64,000 nt of DNA from Ophiodon elongatus (taxonomy: Eukaryota; Chordata; Actinopteri; Perciformes; Hexagrammidae), in NCBI GenBank assembly GCA_016806645.1, contig JACSYO010002166.1:2818496-2882495 (forward strand), given 5' to 3'. The notes under the pieces were generated by a model. It did not search any database. It was given only the letters and a program-made list of their open reading frames with translations, and had not been told where the DNA came from. The translations under genes were made by a program, and so were the position numbers. Below are positions 1-11,463 of the stretch, in pieces; position 1 is the stretch's first letter, and every line of letters starts with the position of its first letter.

Positions 1-190
1 GTGACGGAGCTTGAGGTTACTGCCGGTACGCTGCAGGAGTAGGCATGGCGGCTCACAATTCATGCTCTCAGTATCTTCACCGGAGTGTGACTGAAGCTGA
101 CAACAGCAAGGCAATGATATTAGATGTAAGATTTTGAAAGGGGGAAAGATTTGATATAACTTTTGAATCAGTTTATTTAACTTCAAGCTC

Positions 191-240
191 CGGCTGCACG
201 GTGGCGTAGGGGTTAGCACTGTCACCTCACAGTCAGCGGG
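191..240 (+). mobile_element. tRNA-like SINE head fragment
   Basis: The stretch resembles the 5' head of a dispersed teleost element that reads 'gcacggtggcg.agggg' followed by 'ttagcactgtc.cctcacag'. Positions 202-212 fit a degenerate Pol III A box. The downstream part, where a B box (GGTTCGAATCC) would be expected, is degraded to 'gcctggtcatgg', so no intact internal promoter remains. The family assignment is from memory of the repeat, not a search. Confidence 0.4.
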
Positions 241-242
241 GC

Positions 243-1204
243 CTGGTCATGGACATGATGGTATGGACTGACAGGTAACTCAATGATTAGACAGTTTTTG
301 ACTGACAGCAAAAAATGCTACACTTTACTGAATCTGATGTGTTCTTTTGTCTTTTGTCATCCAGAGAATGATTGACAGCTTTCACACCAGCCATAACCAA
401 ATGAACCAAACTGGAAAATTAATCAGAGGGGCTCGCTGTGAACACCACTTGAAATACTTACTTTTGTACCTCCACACACTCAACCAATTGATATGCAGTG
501 GATGTGTTGATTACTTTTTTTGAAATCTTTAAACTTTTTAAGACATAAACCCAATTGAATGCTCCAGAAAGGCTATTACATATAGTAGACCTTGTGGTGG
601 AATTTATAATAGTGTTTTCTGATCTAGGAAAGTAAAACTACTTATTCAATGCTTTTAGTCATGATTTTCAGATCAACAGAAAATGAGTAATTTAGCATCA
701 GGAAGGTTTTCAAGAGCCACATTACTGACACAGTATTTCCACTTGACACAGGAGTGACAGTGCCATTAATGAGCAGAGCCTCATATTTATTCTTAACCAT
801 ACTCTGAGCCAGGATACAATGCTCCATTGTGCTTGTCAAAACCAAGACTCTCGCTTCTTTTAAGTTATCTTTCTGAAAATCTTTCTGAAAATCTTCCTGC
901 TTTGAGCAGGATTCACACACATGTGCAGTAACCCTGTGACTTTGCTCCTGCCTTTATCTTTCTTATGAAAGGGTCAATGTGGTTTCTACTGTCTAAGTCA
1001 CCGCCGGGAGCCACTGAGAAATGTCAATAGAAAGCCGTGTTGGAGAGTCACTTCAAGATCAAAAGACTGACCCTGAACCATATAAGAGCCTGTCCACTCA
1101 TCGGCTCTCAGGGACTTGAGTTGTGTGATTCAATGAATACAGATCATTTCGGCTTTCATTGTGCATTGTCCATTCTTCAGTGTATTTTGCTGAGTACAAC
1201 CACC
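243..1204. other. unassigned AT-rich sequence
   Basis: I see no recognisable exon, RNA gene or repeat. The small open frames on both strands lack coding character. Confidence 0.5.
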
Positions 1205-1640
1205 CACACTCGTAGTGGCGTCAGCAGTGATGCAGGCATTGTACAGTTGTGGTGAAGAGGGAGCTGAGCTGGAAGGCAAAGCTCTCAATTCCCCAGTCCT
1301 GTTGTTCCAACTCTCACCTATGGTAATGAGCTTTTGGTAGTGACCAAACAAATGAGATTTCAGACACAAGTAGAGCCGCTGCTCCTTTGTGTCAAAAGCG
1401 CCCAGCTGAGGAGGTTTGGCATCTGATTAGGATGCCTCCTGGAAGCCTCCCTTAAGAGGTTTCCAGACACGTCCAACTGGTAGGAGGCCAGGATGTAGAC
1501 CCAGAAGACATTGATTATATATCTCGTCTGGCCTGGGAAGGCTACGGGCTCCCCCAGGAAGAGCTGGAAAACGTTGCCAGGGAGAGGGATGTCTAGAATA
1601 GCCTGCTCAGTTTGCTGCCCCTGCGACCCAGAAGGATGGA
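1205..1640 (+). mobile_element. non-LTR retrotransposon 3' end, decayed
   Basis: The sequence follows the 3' coding end of an abundant teleost LINE. Recognisable blocks in order are 'gtggtgaagagggagctgag' (about 1248), 'ctcacctatggtaatgagct' (about 1313), 'ggcatctgattaggatgcct' (about 1418), 'ctggcctgggaaggctacgg' (about 1530) and 'ctgcccctgcgaccca' (about 1615), ending in 'aaggatgga'. Intact copies encode the C-terminus of the ORF2 protein with a Gly-His-Leu-x-Arg-Met-Pro-Pro-Gly segment. Here an internal deletion near 1360, stops and frameshifts break the frame. The clade (Rex3/RTE-like or another) is not settled. A second decayed copy is at 31611-32045. Confidence 0.65.
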
Positions 1641-2634
1641 CAATCGCCTATGTGCATTTTCTTAGTTTGATAATTCTGCAAAAAAAAAAAAAATAGATCG
1701 GCACGCGAGGCTCTTTCACAATAGGTGCATATAAACTGCAAAAATCTGTATCAGTAATTGAGTGTTAACAGTTAACTGAGCCGCAATTACAGTAAGCCTC
1801 AAATAATGATCAAAGAGAGAACTGGAAAAATATTGGAAGTGGTGTATACAGTAGGCCTGCCAGAAGCTATTAGGTAAACTCTGATTAGATTTCAATGTAA
1901 TTACAGGCAATTTATTGAGGGACCATCCTACAAATGATGTGTGCTGGTCAAGTTGCCCCATGTGCTGTCTAAATCCAGACAAAAACACCTCTTTTTATTT
2001 TATTAAACACCTACTATGAATTTGTGCTGCAAGGACATTTGCAGCACAAATGTTTGTTGTTGAGTAGTTCAAACCAAAAGGGCTGTCATCTCATTCACTG
2101 TGAAATTTATGCAAATCAAAGTTATGATACACCACACACCCTTGAAAATATCTTTGTGCAAGCAAGTGGCCTCTTTCATCCCCAAATTCAACTGTAAATT
2201 ACTATACGTGCTTCATGTGTGAAGCTAATCCGCCAAGGTTTGAAGCCTTTTTTAATGTGACTGTCCTCTGATTTGATCTAATATTCCAGGATCGAAAAAC
2301 CATCTCTTTGCTCGCCTAACAATACTTCCTTTACAGCATTTTGACAGCAGCCTTGGTGGTAACTCTCAGAAAGTTAAAAAGTAGTTTGAGAGGAATTGCT
2401 GTGAGTGGTTTTGATTTGGGAGCAGTCTTAATGTGCTTGTCTTTGAATAAATATTTTGTGAGATGACTCATATGATCTTTAAAGATGCGTAGAAAGTTTT
2501 ATTAATAGAACGATAATTTGGCCATGTCAGTAATAAACATTACAGTGGTGTGGTAGAATTGGAAAAAAAACCTGTGTTGAGGCAGTACTTACTCTTAAAC
2601 AACTGAAATGGTTCCCATGTTCAAAGAACCCAAA
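1641..2634. other. unassigned AT-rich sequence
   Basis: An A13 tract at about 1680 may be the decayed tail region of the preceding LINE. Otherwise I recognise nothing. Confidence 0.45.
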
Positions 2635-3185
2635 GCTCTGCAGGATCCAAAGGTGCTTTCTATACAATGCTATGAGAGTGGTGGGAGTGAACCAAAACAA
2701 TAAAGTTGTGGGCAGATAAACAAGGCATTCTTTCTAATGGCCATCAGGGGGCGACTGCTCTGATTGTAAAAAGAAGTCTGATTGTATCAAAGTCTATGAG
2801 AAAATTATAACTTCATTTATTACCTCAGTAAACATTGCAAACGTTTATGGTCTCAATTGCTCATTTCAAGTCTTCTTCAAAACAGCATGATGTTCATTTA
2901 GTAAGTTATGGTCCTATTTAGTGTAAAATAGACGATAAAGCAGGGTATGCTTTAGGGCGTGGCTGCTCTGTGATTGACAGTGTTGTCAGTCCATAAAAGT
3001 TAATTGTCACCTTTTGGTCACCTAAAAAATGTCTTATTCAGCATTTGGTTGTACTTAGCTCCACCTTCTCGTGTTCCTTCTGGTTCCAATAAAACAAGAT
3101 GGCAACGGACAAAATGTTGAACTCAAGGCATCAAAATCGTAGTCCACTGTCAGTGATGTCAAGGTGTCTTTGTCTACTTCTTAAT
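2635..3185. repeat. dispersed teleost repeat, family unnamed
   Basis: I recognise blocks seen widely in percomorph genomes: 'ggccatcagggggcgact' (about 2740), 'gaagtctgattgtat' (about 2773), 'tttattacctcagtaaacat' (about 2816), 'cagcatgatgttcatttagt' (about 2883), and 'gcagggtatgctttagggcg' (about 2940). No protein is encoded. Boundaries are approximate and the assignment comes from memory. The 449-A tract begins about 50 bp after it, and the 'ggcacttgtcaatca' just after that tract may be more of the same repeat, which would put the A tract inside it. Confidence 0.45.
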
Positions 3186-3234
3186 CAGTATATGGTTGTG
3201 GGGCATAAAACCAAAACAAAGAGCTTGAAAAATG

Positions 3235-3688
<454 letters not shown>

Positions 3689-3724
3689 GAAGGCAGTCAC
3701 TGACTGGGTAGAAGGCACTTGTCA

Positions 3725-4220
3725 ATCATTTCTATGTGTGTTAAAATATCTCTTCCAGGCTACTGCAATGCACTTTATTCTGGTAGCAGCAGGCAAAACA
3801 TTCAAAGACTGAAGTTGATACAGAACGCTGCTGCCAGGCTTTTAACTCGTACAAAGAGAAGTGACCACATCACACCAATCCTTGCTGCCCTTCACTGGTT
3901 ACCTGTGAGTTTTAGAATTGATATTAAGATTTTAATGCTCGTATTTTAAAGCCTTGAATGACCTGGCTCCTTCCTTCATCTGTGACCTGCTGACGCCCTA
4001 TCAATAGTTCCAAAATAACGACAGGTCACTAAAGGTGACCGGGCCTTTGCTGTCCGGGTCCCTAAGCTGTGGAACTGGAGATTGAAGGCAGGCAAATTCA
4101 GTATCCTCTTTTAAATCTCCATTTGGCTTATTTAATTTTTCTTTACGTCTAACAGACTTTCTTTGTTGCACATTTTCTTTGTTTTGAATGGTGCTATATA
4201 AATAAATGTATTATTATTCA
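3725..4220 (+). mobile_element. L2/Maui-like LINE, ORF2 C-terminus and 3' tail
   Basis: From 3760 the frame reads YCNALYSGSSRQNIQRL, then LIQNAAARLLTRTKR, then HITPILAALHWLPVSFRI, which is the typical region after the reverse transcriptase domain in L2/Maui-like elements. A stop follows at about 3947. 'KALNDLAPSFICDLLTPY' continues in a shifted frame, and 'gtccctaagctgtggaac' matches the conserved 'P.LWN' end. The 3' end 'ggtgctatataaataaa' with an ATT-rich tail (about 4190-4220) is the characteristic L2-type terminus. The copy is 5'-truncated and dead. Confidence 0.8.
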
Positions 4221-4737
4221 TATTTAACCAAAAGATGTCCATGCTATGTAGATGTTGATTGGACTGTCCCGAGCCAAGTCAACACCACAGCTGCTATGAA
4301 TTCTTACAATCTTCTATTAAAATTGCACCAACAGCTGATTCCCAAATAGACTAAAACCTCAACTGTTTGGTGCCATGCCATAAACATTTTTCTGAGCTGC
4401 AGCACATCAAAAAGATGCTTGTCTCAGCATCCTAATTAAATGGAAGTCAGATGTGAGTTGTAGATCATCCAGCTTTATTTACGACCTGGTAGGATGACCT
4501 CGTAGATGTTGACTGTGTGTGTGAGAGACCAAGGTCATTCTTCAGTTTATATTTTACATAATCTATACTCTCTCACAGATAACATCATAGTGTTATGCTT
4601 TATCTTTAAATCAATTAACTTTTGTCACAAGAGCTACTACAAGAGCTAGTGTTAAGACACTAAAGATTAGAGGTGTGGTTTCACAGTCTGCTCCTCCCAA
4701 ACTTCACAGTGCATCTTTCAGGAGCAGGAAATGTTTA
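4221..4737. other. unassigned AT-rich sequence
   Basis: No exon or repeat was recognised. Confidence 0.45.
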
Positions 4738-5005
4738 CAACCGAGTCTGATGGGAATGTCATTAGTTGTGCAGGTATCGGTATAAGAAAATTCTAAATGT
4801 TGTGCTGAGGATGGTGTTAGATGAACACAATTCATCCTGAGAGGGAAATTAATGTGTGTACCAAATTTCACAACAATCCAACTAATAGTTGTCAAAACAT
4901 TTCACTCAAAACCACACGTCAACCCCGTTGTATCTCTAGAGGAGCAGTCAGGGGATCACCGAAGTCATTAGGAGTCATCCTCAGTGAACCGTGCATTTAA
5001 AATGG
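4738..5005 (+). repeat. dispersed teleost repeat, family R1 copy 1
   Basis: Blocks 'tgatgggaatgtcattag', 'aattcatcctgagaggga', 'taccaaatttcacaacaatc' and 'caatagttgt'-like sequence identify a very common teleost interspersed repeat. I label it R1 here for cross-reference. Other copies are at 14785-15060, 22190-22430 (reverse) and 60585-60722. The 'tcaggggatcaccgaagtca' block, normally upstream of 'aattcatcct', appears downstream here, so the copy is rearranged or composite. Confidence 0.6.
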
Positions 5006-7412
5006 AATGACGAATGAAAAGTCTAATTAATTTACCATGTGGTAGATTTAGCACATACCATTATTACATGATTGCATTAAAATATGTCAGTTCATCTGTG
5101 GCCAATTTGATATATTATCACATTTAAAATATATTTAAATCTCTTTTGCCTTGACAGCTGTGAGGTGCTTGTACTGTATGGGTTTTTATTTTGACGGAGC
5201 CATGTTGGGAAAAGCATATGTATTATTAATCTGTATGAGGTGAGAGGGTACAGACACTACATTAATTATACAATAGGTTATTTGAGCTGCAGTCAACCAT
5301 ATAAAAGTGTTTTTTTTTATTTTATGCCCACGCTCCGTAACAGTGGTTTTAGATACATATCATCTCAGTGAAAGAGCAGATGTGGCCATCTTCCCTCCAT
5401 AAAAATGCTCCCACAAAGCAGTAATAATGACAAAGCTCTCAACACAACAGTAAATATAATATATATATTTATATGCCATAACACTTTAATACTCTGGTAT
5501 TTCCAAGTGTGTGAATCAGTGAATTCTTAAATGGTACTAAAGGAAGTACAAACAAGTACATGAAAGCTTCCTAACTAGCAAGATTAGCTTGTGATTACAA
5601 CCCAATCAATACTGGATTTGGAATGCTTGTGTTCTTATATTTGACAACAAGTATGGTGAGGAGACGAGTGGTGAGCAAAGGGCAAACTCCTCCACATATT
5701 TATAATTTTCTCATTCGTACAATATAATGAAATCAGATACTGCAGCTATGCGGTGTACGTGTTCACCCACTATATGTCCACTCCTCCACATGCAGCACAT
5801 GGAGTGCTCTGCATGTTTCTAGAGGGGACAAAATGTACTGTTTCTGTCTGCTCTGCCCTCAGCACAGCACCGGTGTTCCCGTTTCATCAGAAAACCCTCC
5901 CCCAGGTTAACCAGCAGAGGTTTTATCAGGCTTCAGCTTGTGTCCAGGTGGGTAGCTGCTCTTCTCTTAACGCTTCAGCTGGCTTTTCTTTTCCTCTTTC
6001 CCACAATACTGAAGACTGCTGAAGCCTTCAGAGACCGAGTGGACTGCAAAGCCCCTGTATCTCACCGCACATGGCACGAGTCTGCGTCTCCGGCTGCTGT
6101 GGCAGCAGTCGCTGTCCAGAAGCTCGTACTGTCATCGTAGTTCACTCTCTGCCTCAGACACTTTCTGTTCCAGCAGGACAACTTGTTTCAATCCATCAGA
6201 ACTATGTTTGATGTGAGGGTCGTCGTGAATGATATGTTTTTGGGGAAAATACCTGAATCCTACTGGTTTATAAATACTTATCAGACTTGGGCAAAAGCCA
6301 GGACAGAGAGCTTTTTGCCATTTACGGAATCCATACAATCCAATAATGCATGCATGTTTTAAATCTCTGCAATTTTGTGATGTTATACTGTCAGTGCCAG
6401 GTGTGTTTGAATCGGAAAAAAGAGATGCTCGCGTCTAACAAGGGTTTTGCTTCGGGTACTGGTGAAATATGATCCAGGAAGGTTGGTTTGAGTCACAGAT
6501 CATTGCTTGAAGAGAGCCTATATTTTAACTGACCCCGCTTCGGGACAAATTTGATCCAGTGCAGTTTGTGAGACTGTGCATTAAAACAGGAAAATGTCTC
6601 TGCTCTTCTTTGATACCAGGACAGTAATGAGAAGAAGCCAATCTACGGTCTTTGTGTCAGGTTGGAGTGAGAGAATATGCTGTGTGAATTCTGTTGCGGG
6701 GCAAAGTTGTTGCATGGTTGTTGTGAGTGGCCTTATTGTTAACTATTAACCTTGGTGATGTGCATAATGGGTGTAGGCTAAAGCCTGGTTAACTGCATTG
6801 GCTTGCATCTACAAAGTTCTGTATATTGGGTATTGATTCTGTGTAAGACTTCAGCACTCGAGCACTAGGTAGGTGGGACCCCCCGGATTGCCACCAAGTA
6901 TTTTCAATTTTTTTACTTAAATGAGCCAATATGCGCTCGGAGCAGGTAATAAAAAAAGAATAACCTTTTGGCTGACGGAAAACTAGACAAAGTTACAAGA
7001 GTGCTCTCCTGTTGCCAAATGTAAGTCTGTTCTTCGACCTGCAATTTCCCGCACACTACTATTACACTTAAGTTGCTCCATTAATTTCTTGTTCTGTCAG
7101 TAACCCGCCACAGTTAGTGTCTCATCAACACTGATGTGTGTTCCTGTTTGCCCATTTATTTTTCTTAAAACCTCCCTACAAACAGCATTCTTCTGATTGA
7201 TCATCATGACTTTGGGATTTTCTATATGAAAGGGATCAATGTTTTTTGTCTTTTCTCTTGTATCTTCCACCTCTTATCCCTGTCAGAAAGCAAGTTGATT
7301 GTGTTTCCCTAGTCCTTCTCTAATCTCCCAGCCATGAGCTGGAGGACGTGGAAAGTGTATTTTCTTGCTTACTGTCTTAGACTCTGGAGGCAATTGGTCA
7401 ACTCAATCCCCA

Positions 7413-7414
<2 letters not shown>
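5006..7414. other. unassigned sequence
   Basis: No exon was found. An open frame at about 5940-6140 starts with GTG and begins with a signal-peptide-like hydrophobic run, but it has no ATG or splice context and I do not call it. The block at 5850-6140 is less AT-rich than its surroundings. Confidence 0.4.
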
Positions 7415-7469
<55 letters not shown>

Positions 7470-7486
7470 CGTGTGTGTGTGTGTGT
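7415..7486 (+). repeat. (GT)n microsatellite
   Basis: A pure run of 27 GT units covers 7415-7468. A 'tc' interruption and 8 more GT units follow, to 7486. Cys/Val-repeat frames over it are shadows. Confidence 0.97.
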
Positions 7487-8347
7487 ACACACATTTGTTC
7501 GTGTGTGTGCTCCTACTCACTACGCCTGTCACCATTCAAGTTTGTGAGGCCACCCGTGGTGGTCTCCATCTCTTTTCACGCCTCCGTGGGTCGCTTTGCT
7601 CCCTGCAACCTCAGCAGGGTACCTGTGATAAGCATTACTACACGAAGTTACAGCTACTATTAACTGTGGTTGACAGAGCAGGGGTGGCACTGGGGAGGAT
7701 CATTACTCTACAGAGAGGGATGACATGGAAGCATGGAATTAATTAAATCCCAGCAAAGACTTGAACTTAAAAACATTTTTATATCAAAATCTGAAGCCGT
7801 AAATAGTCTTGTCAGGATGTTCGGCTCTGTGTACATCAGCTCCTGATGCACTGAACCATGGAGGTGAGTGAAAAGCTGATTTTAAAGAGATGTTGTTGAT
7901 TCAGCGAATGTTTCACCTTGACGCAGAGATGTCAAAAGTGGGCAGGGTTTCTTAGCATTAGACAGGCAAGAGAGAGCCATACTAACCCATACACAGCAAA
8001 TAGTGAAGGGGTTAAGTAGCGTTGAAAGTATTTGTTGATAACAGTAGACACAGGTAGCAACTTGCATAAACATATTGTAGCATCATTTAGCAGCTAAAGA
8101 GTCATATTTTATTCCGGAGTTGGTAGAGACCAAAAAACAGAGCTCAAAGAGAGTGAATATTGGAGTTGGATGCATCAGGGGGACAAAAAACATATAAGAA
8201 ATGATTGGTAACGTTGCTTTACAACTGCTGGATGTTTAAATAGGCAACTGTCGACTCGTGCGATAAGTCATTTCCCACAGATTGATTAGGGCAAAACAAA
8301 ACAAACGTCCCCCCTCCCGAGAAGAAATAGATTGTGTGCATTCAACA
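7487..8347. other. unassigned sequence
   Basis: No exon or clear repeat was recognised. Confidence 0.4.
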
Positions 8348-8589
8348 CAGTCTCATGGCAGTTTGTGAAATAGTCTCGAAATTTTAGCACGACTTTCAAG
8401 CTAATGTATTTCACTTCTATCTTTCGTGCATGCACCACATCAGTTTTCAGTCAGGATGACACTACACAACAAATTAAATTAATTAGGTTTAGGCAACCAA
8501 ACGATTGTTGTTAGGTTTAGGAAAAACATCATGAACGCTTCACTTAACAAAAACGCTTTGGGACACGCTGTCTAGAACATGAGTCTCGT

Positions 8590-9177
8590 TGTAACGTCCG
8601 GACCGTCGGTGTGGTTTTGTTGTCACTCACCTTGTCTCTCGTTTCAGACAACTCCCTCCTCCTGTGTGATTGCAAGCCCCGCCCTGATTGTTTCCACCTG
8701 TGCCTCGTTGCCTGCATTCCCCCTGTGTATTTAGTCTCTGTCAATTCCTTGTTCTGTGCCAGTTCGTCGCAGTCTGTTCCGGTGAGCTTACCAGCGGTTC
8801 CTCAGTGTGGGTTTCCCGTGCTTCGACCAGTTCTGTTTACCAGCTGGTTTTTGCCTACCGATTCTGATACCTCTGCCTGTGTGACTGATCCTCTGCGTAC
8901 CGAAACTTGCTTCTGCACTACTGTTTCGTTTTGTTAGTTAATTTAATGTTATTATATTCTATTTGTTGTTTTGTGCATTTTTCTTATTTTCTTCTTATTC
9001 TATTCTATTTTTGTATATTGTTCTTTTCTTATGTAAAAATGCTGCTGTACCGAAACATTTTCCCCTTGCGGTATTAATAAAGTATTTATCTTCAGTAAAG
9101 ACCTTGTTTTTGCACCCGACTACCGAGTCTCAAGTCTGCATTTGAGTCCTGCTCCCTGTGGGTCCCAGTCCGTAACA
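8590..9177 (+). mobile_element. Gypsy-type solo LTR
   Basis: The element starts TGTAACGTCC and ends GTCCGTAACA, giving canonical TG...CA termini. It is flanked by a perfect 5-bp duplication, CTCGT at 8585-8589 and 9178-9182. The text ('cacctgtgcctcgttg', 'gtgtatttagtctctgtc', 'gtctgcatttgagtcctg') is that of teleost Ty3/Gypsy LTRs, read in the sense direction. There is no internal gag-pol, so it is a solo LTR left by recombination. About 180 bp of a LINE tail is nested inside; without it the LTR is about 408 bp, close to the 383-bp LTR at 10594-10976. An open frame at 8611-8937 is an LTR shadow. Confidence 0.85.
8914..9089 (+). mobile_element. LINE 3' UTR tail nested in the LTR
   Basis: The segment 'attatattctatttgttgt' through 'cttgcggtattaataaag' and 'tatttatc' closely matches 16745-16985, which ends in a (TATC)n tail. 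It contains an AATAAA signal. The 4-mer CTTC sits on both sides (8910-8913 and 9090-9093), a possible but weak target duplication. The alternative is that the LTR carried this module before it inserted. Confidence 0.65.
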
Positions 9178-9452
9178 CTCGTGGTTGAAAGACATGTATT
9201 TGTTGACACATTAACTCCTGACCAGCCCAACATAAGTGGTGTTTCTTGATATTTACTATGTCACTAGCTCTGACCAGTGTATTGTCACGTGGATGCGTAT
9301 AATTTGTATTTGTACTGTGAAAATGGAACCTAATTGACTTTCCATTGGCCCTGTTTTCGTGCTGAGCGACTTTTTTTTATTTTTAAATTTGTGTCCATAT
9401 ACAAACCCTAGATTTAAATTTTGTGACTATTTCACTAACTGCCATGAGACTG

Positions 9453-10593
9453 GGTTTGTCTGTTGGTAAACACTCAGAAGAGAGTTAATTAAACATCTAC
9501 TAAAGCTTCAAAACACAAGCTAAACCGTGATTAACATAATACATCTCAAGGTATTTGCGTCACGATAAACCAGAGTTTGAGTCCTTTAGATGGCAAATGC
9601 AAATGCATTTAATCCCCACAGTAATCATCTTCATGTTATTGGTATATTTTTTCACGTCTCCACAGAACGCTGCACTGTTGACATTTTATGATCGCATTCT
9701 CATCAAATAACTCAGCGGCTATTATCTCCTGTGAATGTGCGGCCGGGCATCTTGCCAATGTGGTTCTGTTCTATTTATTTACGCAGTAATACCTTGTTCC
9801 TGATCAGTAGGTCTGATTTATTGAATATTTTTATCCCTTTGAGAATGTAAAATTATGCATATACATCATAGATAGGCTCTTTTTTGTATTCACCATAAGG
9901 CCCATCTATCCATACAAATGAAATTTTAAGCAGCACAAAGTTGTTCTTGTATAAGCTCTCACCATGGTGAATAACGCTGTTAAATGCAATTAAACTGTTC
10001 ATCAATTCACATCAATCATTCACATGAAGGTTAGCTGCCCAATCTTTTTATAGTATAGCAGCTTTAGAGCAAACCTCCGGCTGTCTTTAGTCTTTTTCTT
10101 TTATTACAGTTGATTTTAAGAGTCAGTCATTTATCTTCCACTCCTAGCAGATTTATAGACGACAGAGTTTTAGAAATCTGTTAAGTCCTTTTCAAGAATT
10201 ACTACCCTTTGTGTAAATCTCTGTGTTTGAGAGTGATATATTAAGCTGTCACACGGGATTTATAGTCGTGAGGCTTGTAAAAATGCTCTGAATGAAGCTG
10301 TAATTCTTGTCTTGCAAGTATGAATGACAGCTAAAACACTGTCCTCTATGCCTGCTAAACGACATGCTAGATTACAGCAAAATCAATGCAAATAACCGTC
10401 CGCTCAAGAATCAATATGAATGTTTGACACGCTCACTTCCAGTTACTTTTTGATGACGTTGTTACTGTAAATAAACATAACACATTTCCTGTTTCACTTC
10501 CCTGGGCAAAGCCCTTTTAAACTCACTTCAAAGTAGTTGTGCCTCAGATAAATCCTCTTTGAATGTATTCGATAATTTCAGAAAACCTGTAAT
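9453..10593. other. unassigned AT-rich sequence
   Basis: No exon or repeat was recognised. Confidence 0.45.
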
Positions 10594-10976
10594 TGTCACG
10601 CAGGTGGGTCGAGGCGACAAGAAATTGGACCCAAATGCAGACAATGGAGCAGTCAGGAACTGTTCAGGGATTTATTTGAGGTAGGATACGAAGAGATATA
10701 AAGCTTACTGGGCAGTCCACACAAGTAATGGGTAAACGGTAAAGCGGGAATGGAGCAGGGACGAGTTGTGACAGGCAGACAGGAAAGTACATCTGAGGGC
10801 TTAGATACAGTTTCATGTTCAGACAACAGGGCTCAGGTTGCAGGGTTCACAGGCTGGAAATTAAGACATGAAGCAACTGTGACGATCTGGCACGGAGTGA
10901 GTGGAAAGGGGCTTATTAAAGACGCAAGGCGGATGAGGGAAAGTGGAAACAGGTGAGTGGGGAAGATCAGGTGACA
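10594..10976 (-). mobile_element. Gypsy-type solo LTR, minus strand
   Basis: Read on the minus strand it starts TGTCACCTGATC and ends CTGCGTGACA, so it has TG...CA termini. A polyadenylation signal (AATAAA, about 10668-10673) precedes 'gtctgcatttgggtcc', a string nearly shared with the end of the LTR at 8590-9177. Length is 383 bp and there is no internal region. The flanking pentamers (GTAAT and TTACG) do not match, so the target duplication has decayed or the two ends come from different insertions. A 68-residue frame at 10750-10956 is a shadow. Confidence 0.7.
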
Positions 10977-11463
10977 TTACGGAAGAAACCATATTTAATC
11001 AGTCCGTCTAAAGTATTTCATTTTCTAGCTTCAAATTATTTCTGATTTATATTTTTGATATAAATAACACATATTCTGTAATATGTCATATAGTAAAAGA
11101 TACATAAGATTGAATGTTTGCAGGTGAAAGAAAATCTATAGTCTGAACACTTCTTTCGCTTGACTTTGTGAGCTGTATTTGCAGGTGGATCAGGGAAGGA
11201 GGACAAGGCAACACTGTAATCATACCCTGATCAATAAGACAAACAAAACTACAAATGTTTGGTGTGTGTGGGTGTGTGGGTGGGTGGTCAGACGTCATGC
11301 ACATGTCAAGTGGAGCATTGGCCAAAAAGGCTGTGACCTTTCGCCATGACCTCAAACTTAATGCTACAGTGTGCAAACTTTTCCTGGATCAATACTTCTT
11401 TTGAACAAATGATGAATACTTATAGTAATGTCAGTGTTATTCTTCAAAGGTTGCAAACAAAAT
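10977..11463. other. unassigned AT-rich sequence
   Basis: Only a short GT/GGGT-rich stretch near 11260-11290 stands out. Confidence 0.45.

Larger units (their letters stand above)
8348..9452. mobile_element. non-autonomous DNA element with 37-bp terminal inverted repeats
   Basis: The left end (8348-8384) begins CAGTCTCATGGCAGTT. The reverse complement of the right end (9416-9452) begins identically and matches over 37 bp with three mismatches. The span is 1105 bp, but 593 bp of it is a later LTR insertion with its target duplication, so the original element was about 512 bp. No transposase frame is present. I see no convincing target-site duplication at the outer ends ('attcaaca' left, 'ggtttgtc' right), so the superfamily is open. 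The interior motif 'ttaggtttaggcaac' (about 8484) also occurs, reversed, in the family at 41-52 kb. Confidence 0.75.

Noticed and set aside
1..42. Open frame reading VTELEVTAGTLQE then stop at the left edge
   Set aside because: Thirteen codons at a window edge are not enough to call a C-terminus.
191..240. Functional tRNA gene
   Set aside because: Only an A-box-like head is present; no B box, no cloverleaf and no terminator are seen.
5940..6140. Frame beginning with a signal-peptide-like hydrophobic run
   Set aside because: It starts at GTG, which is not credible for a vertebrate gene, and has no splice context or known family.
7334..7746. Cys/Val-rich frames
   Set aside because: They are shadows of the (GT)n microsatellite.
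8611..8937. 108-codon Ser/Cys/Leu-rich frame
   Set aside because: It lies inside the solo LTR (8590-9177), which is noncoding; TG...CA ends and a target duplication define it.
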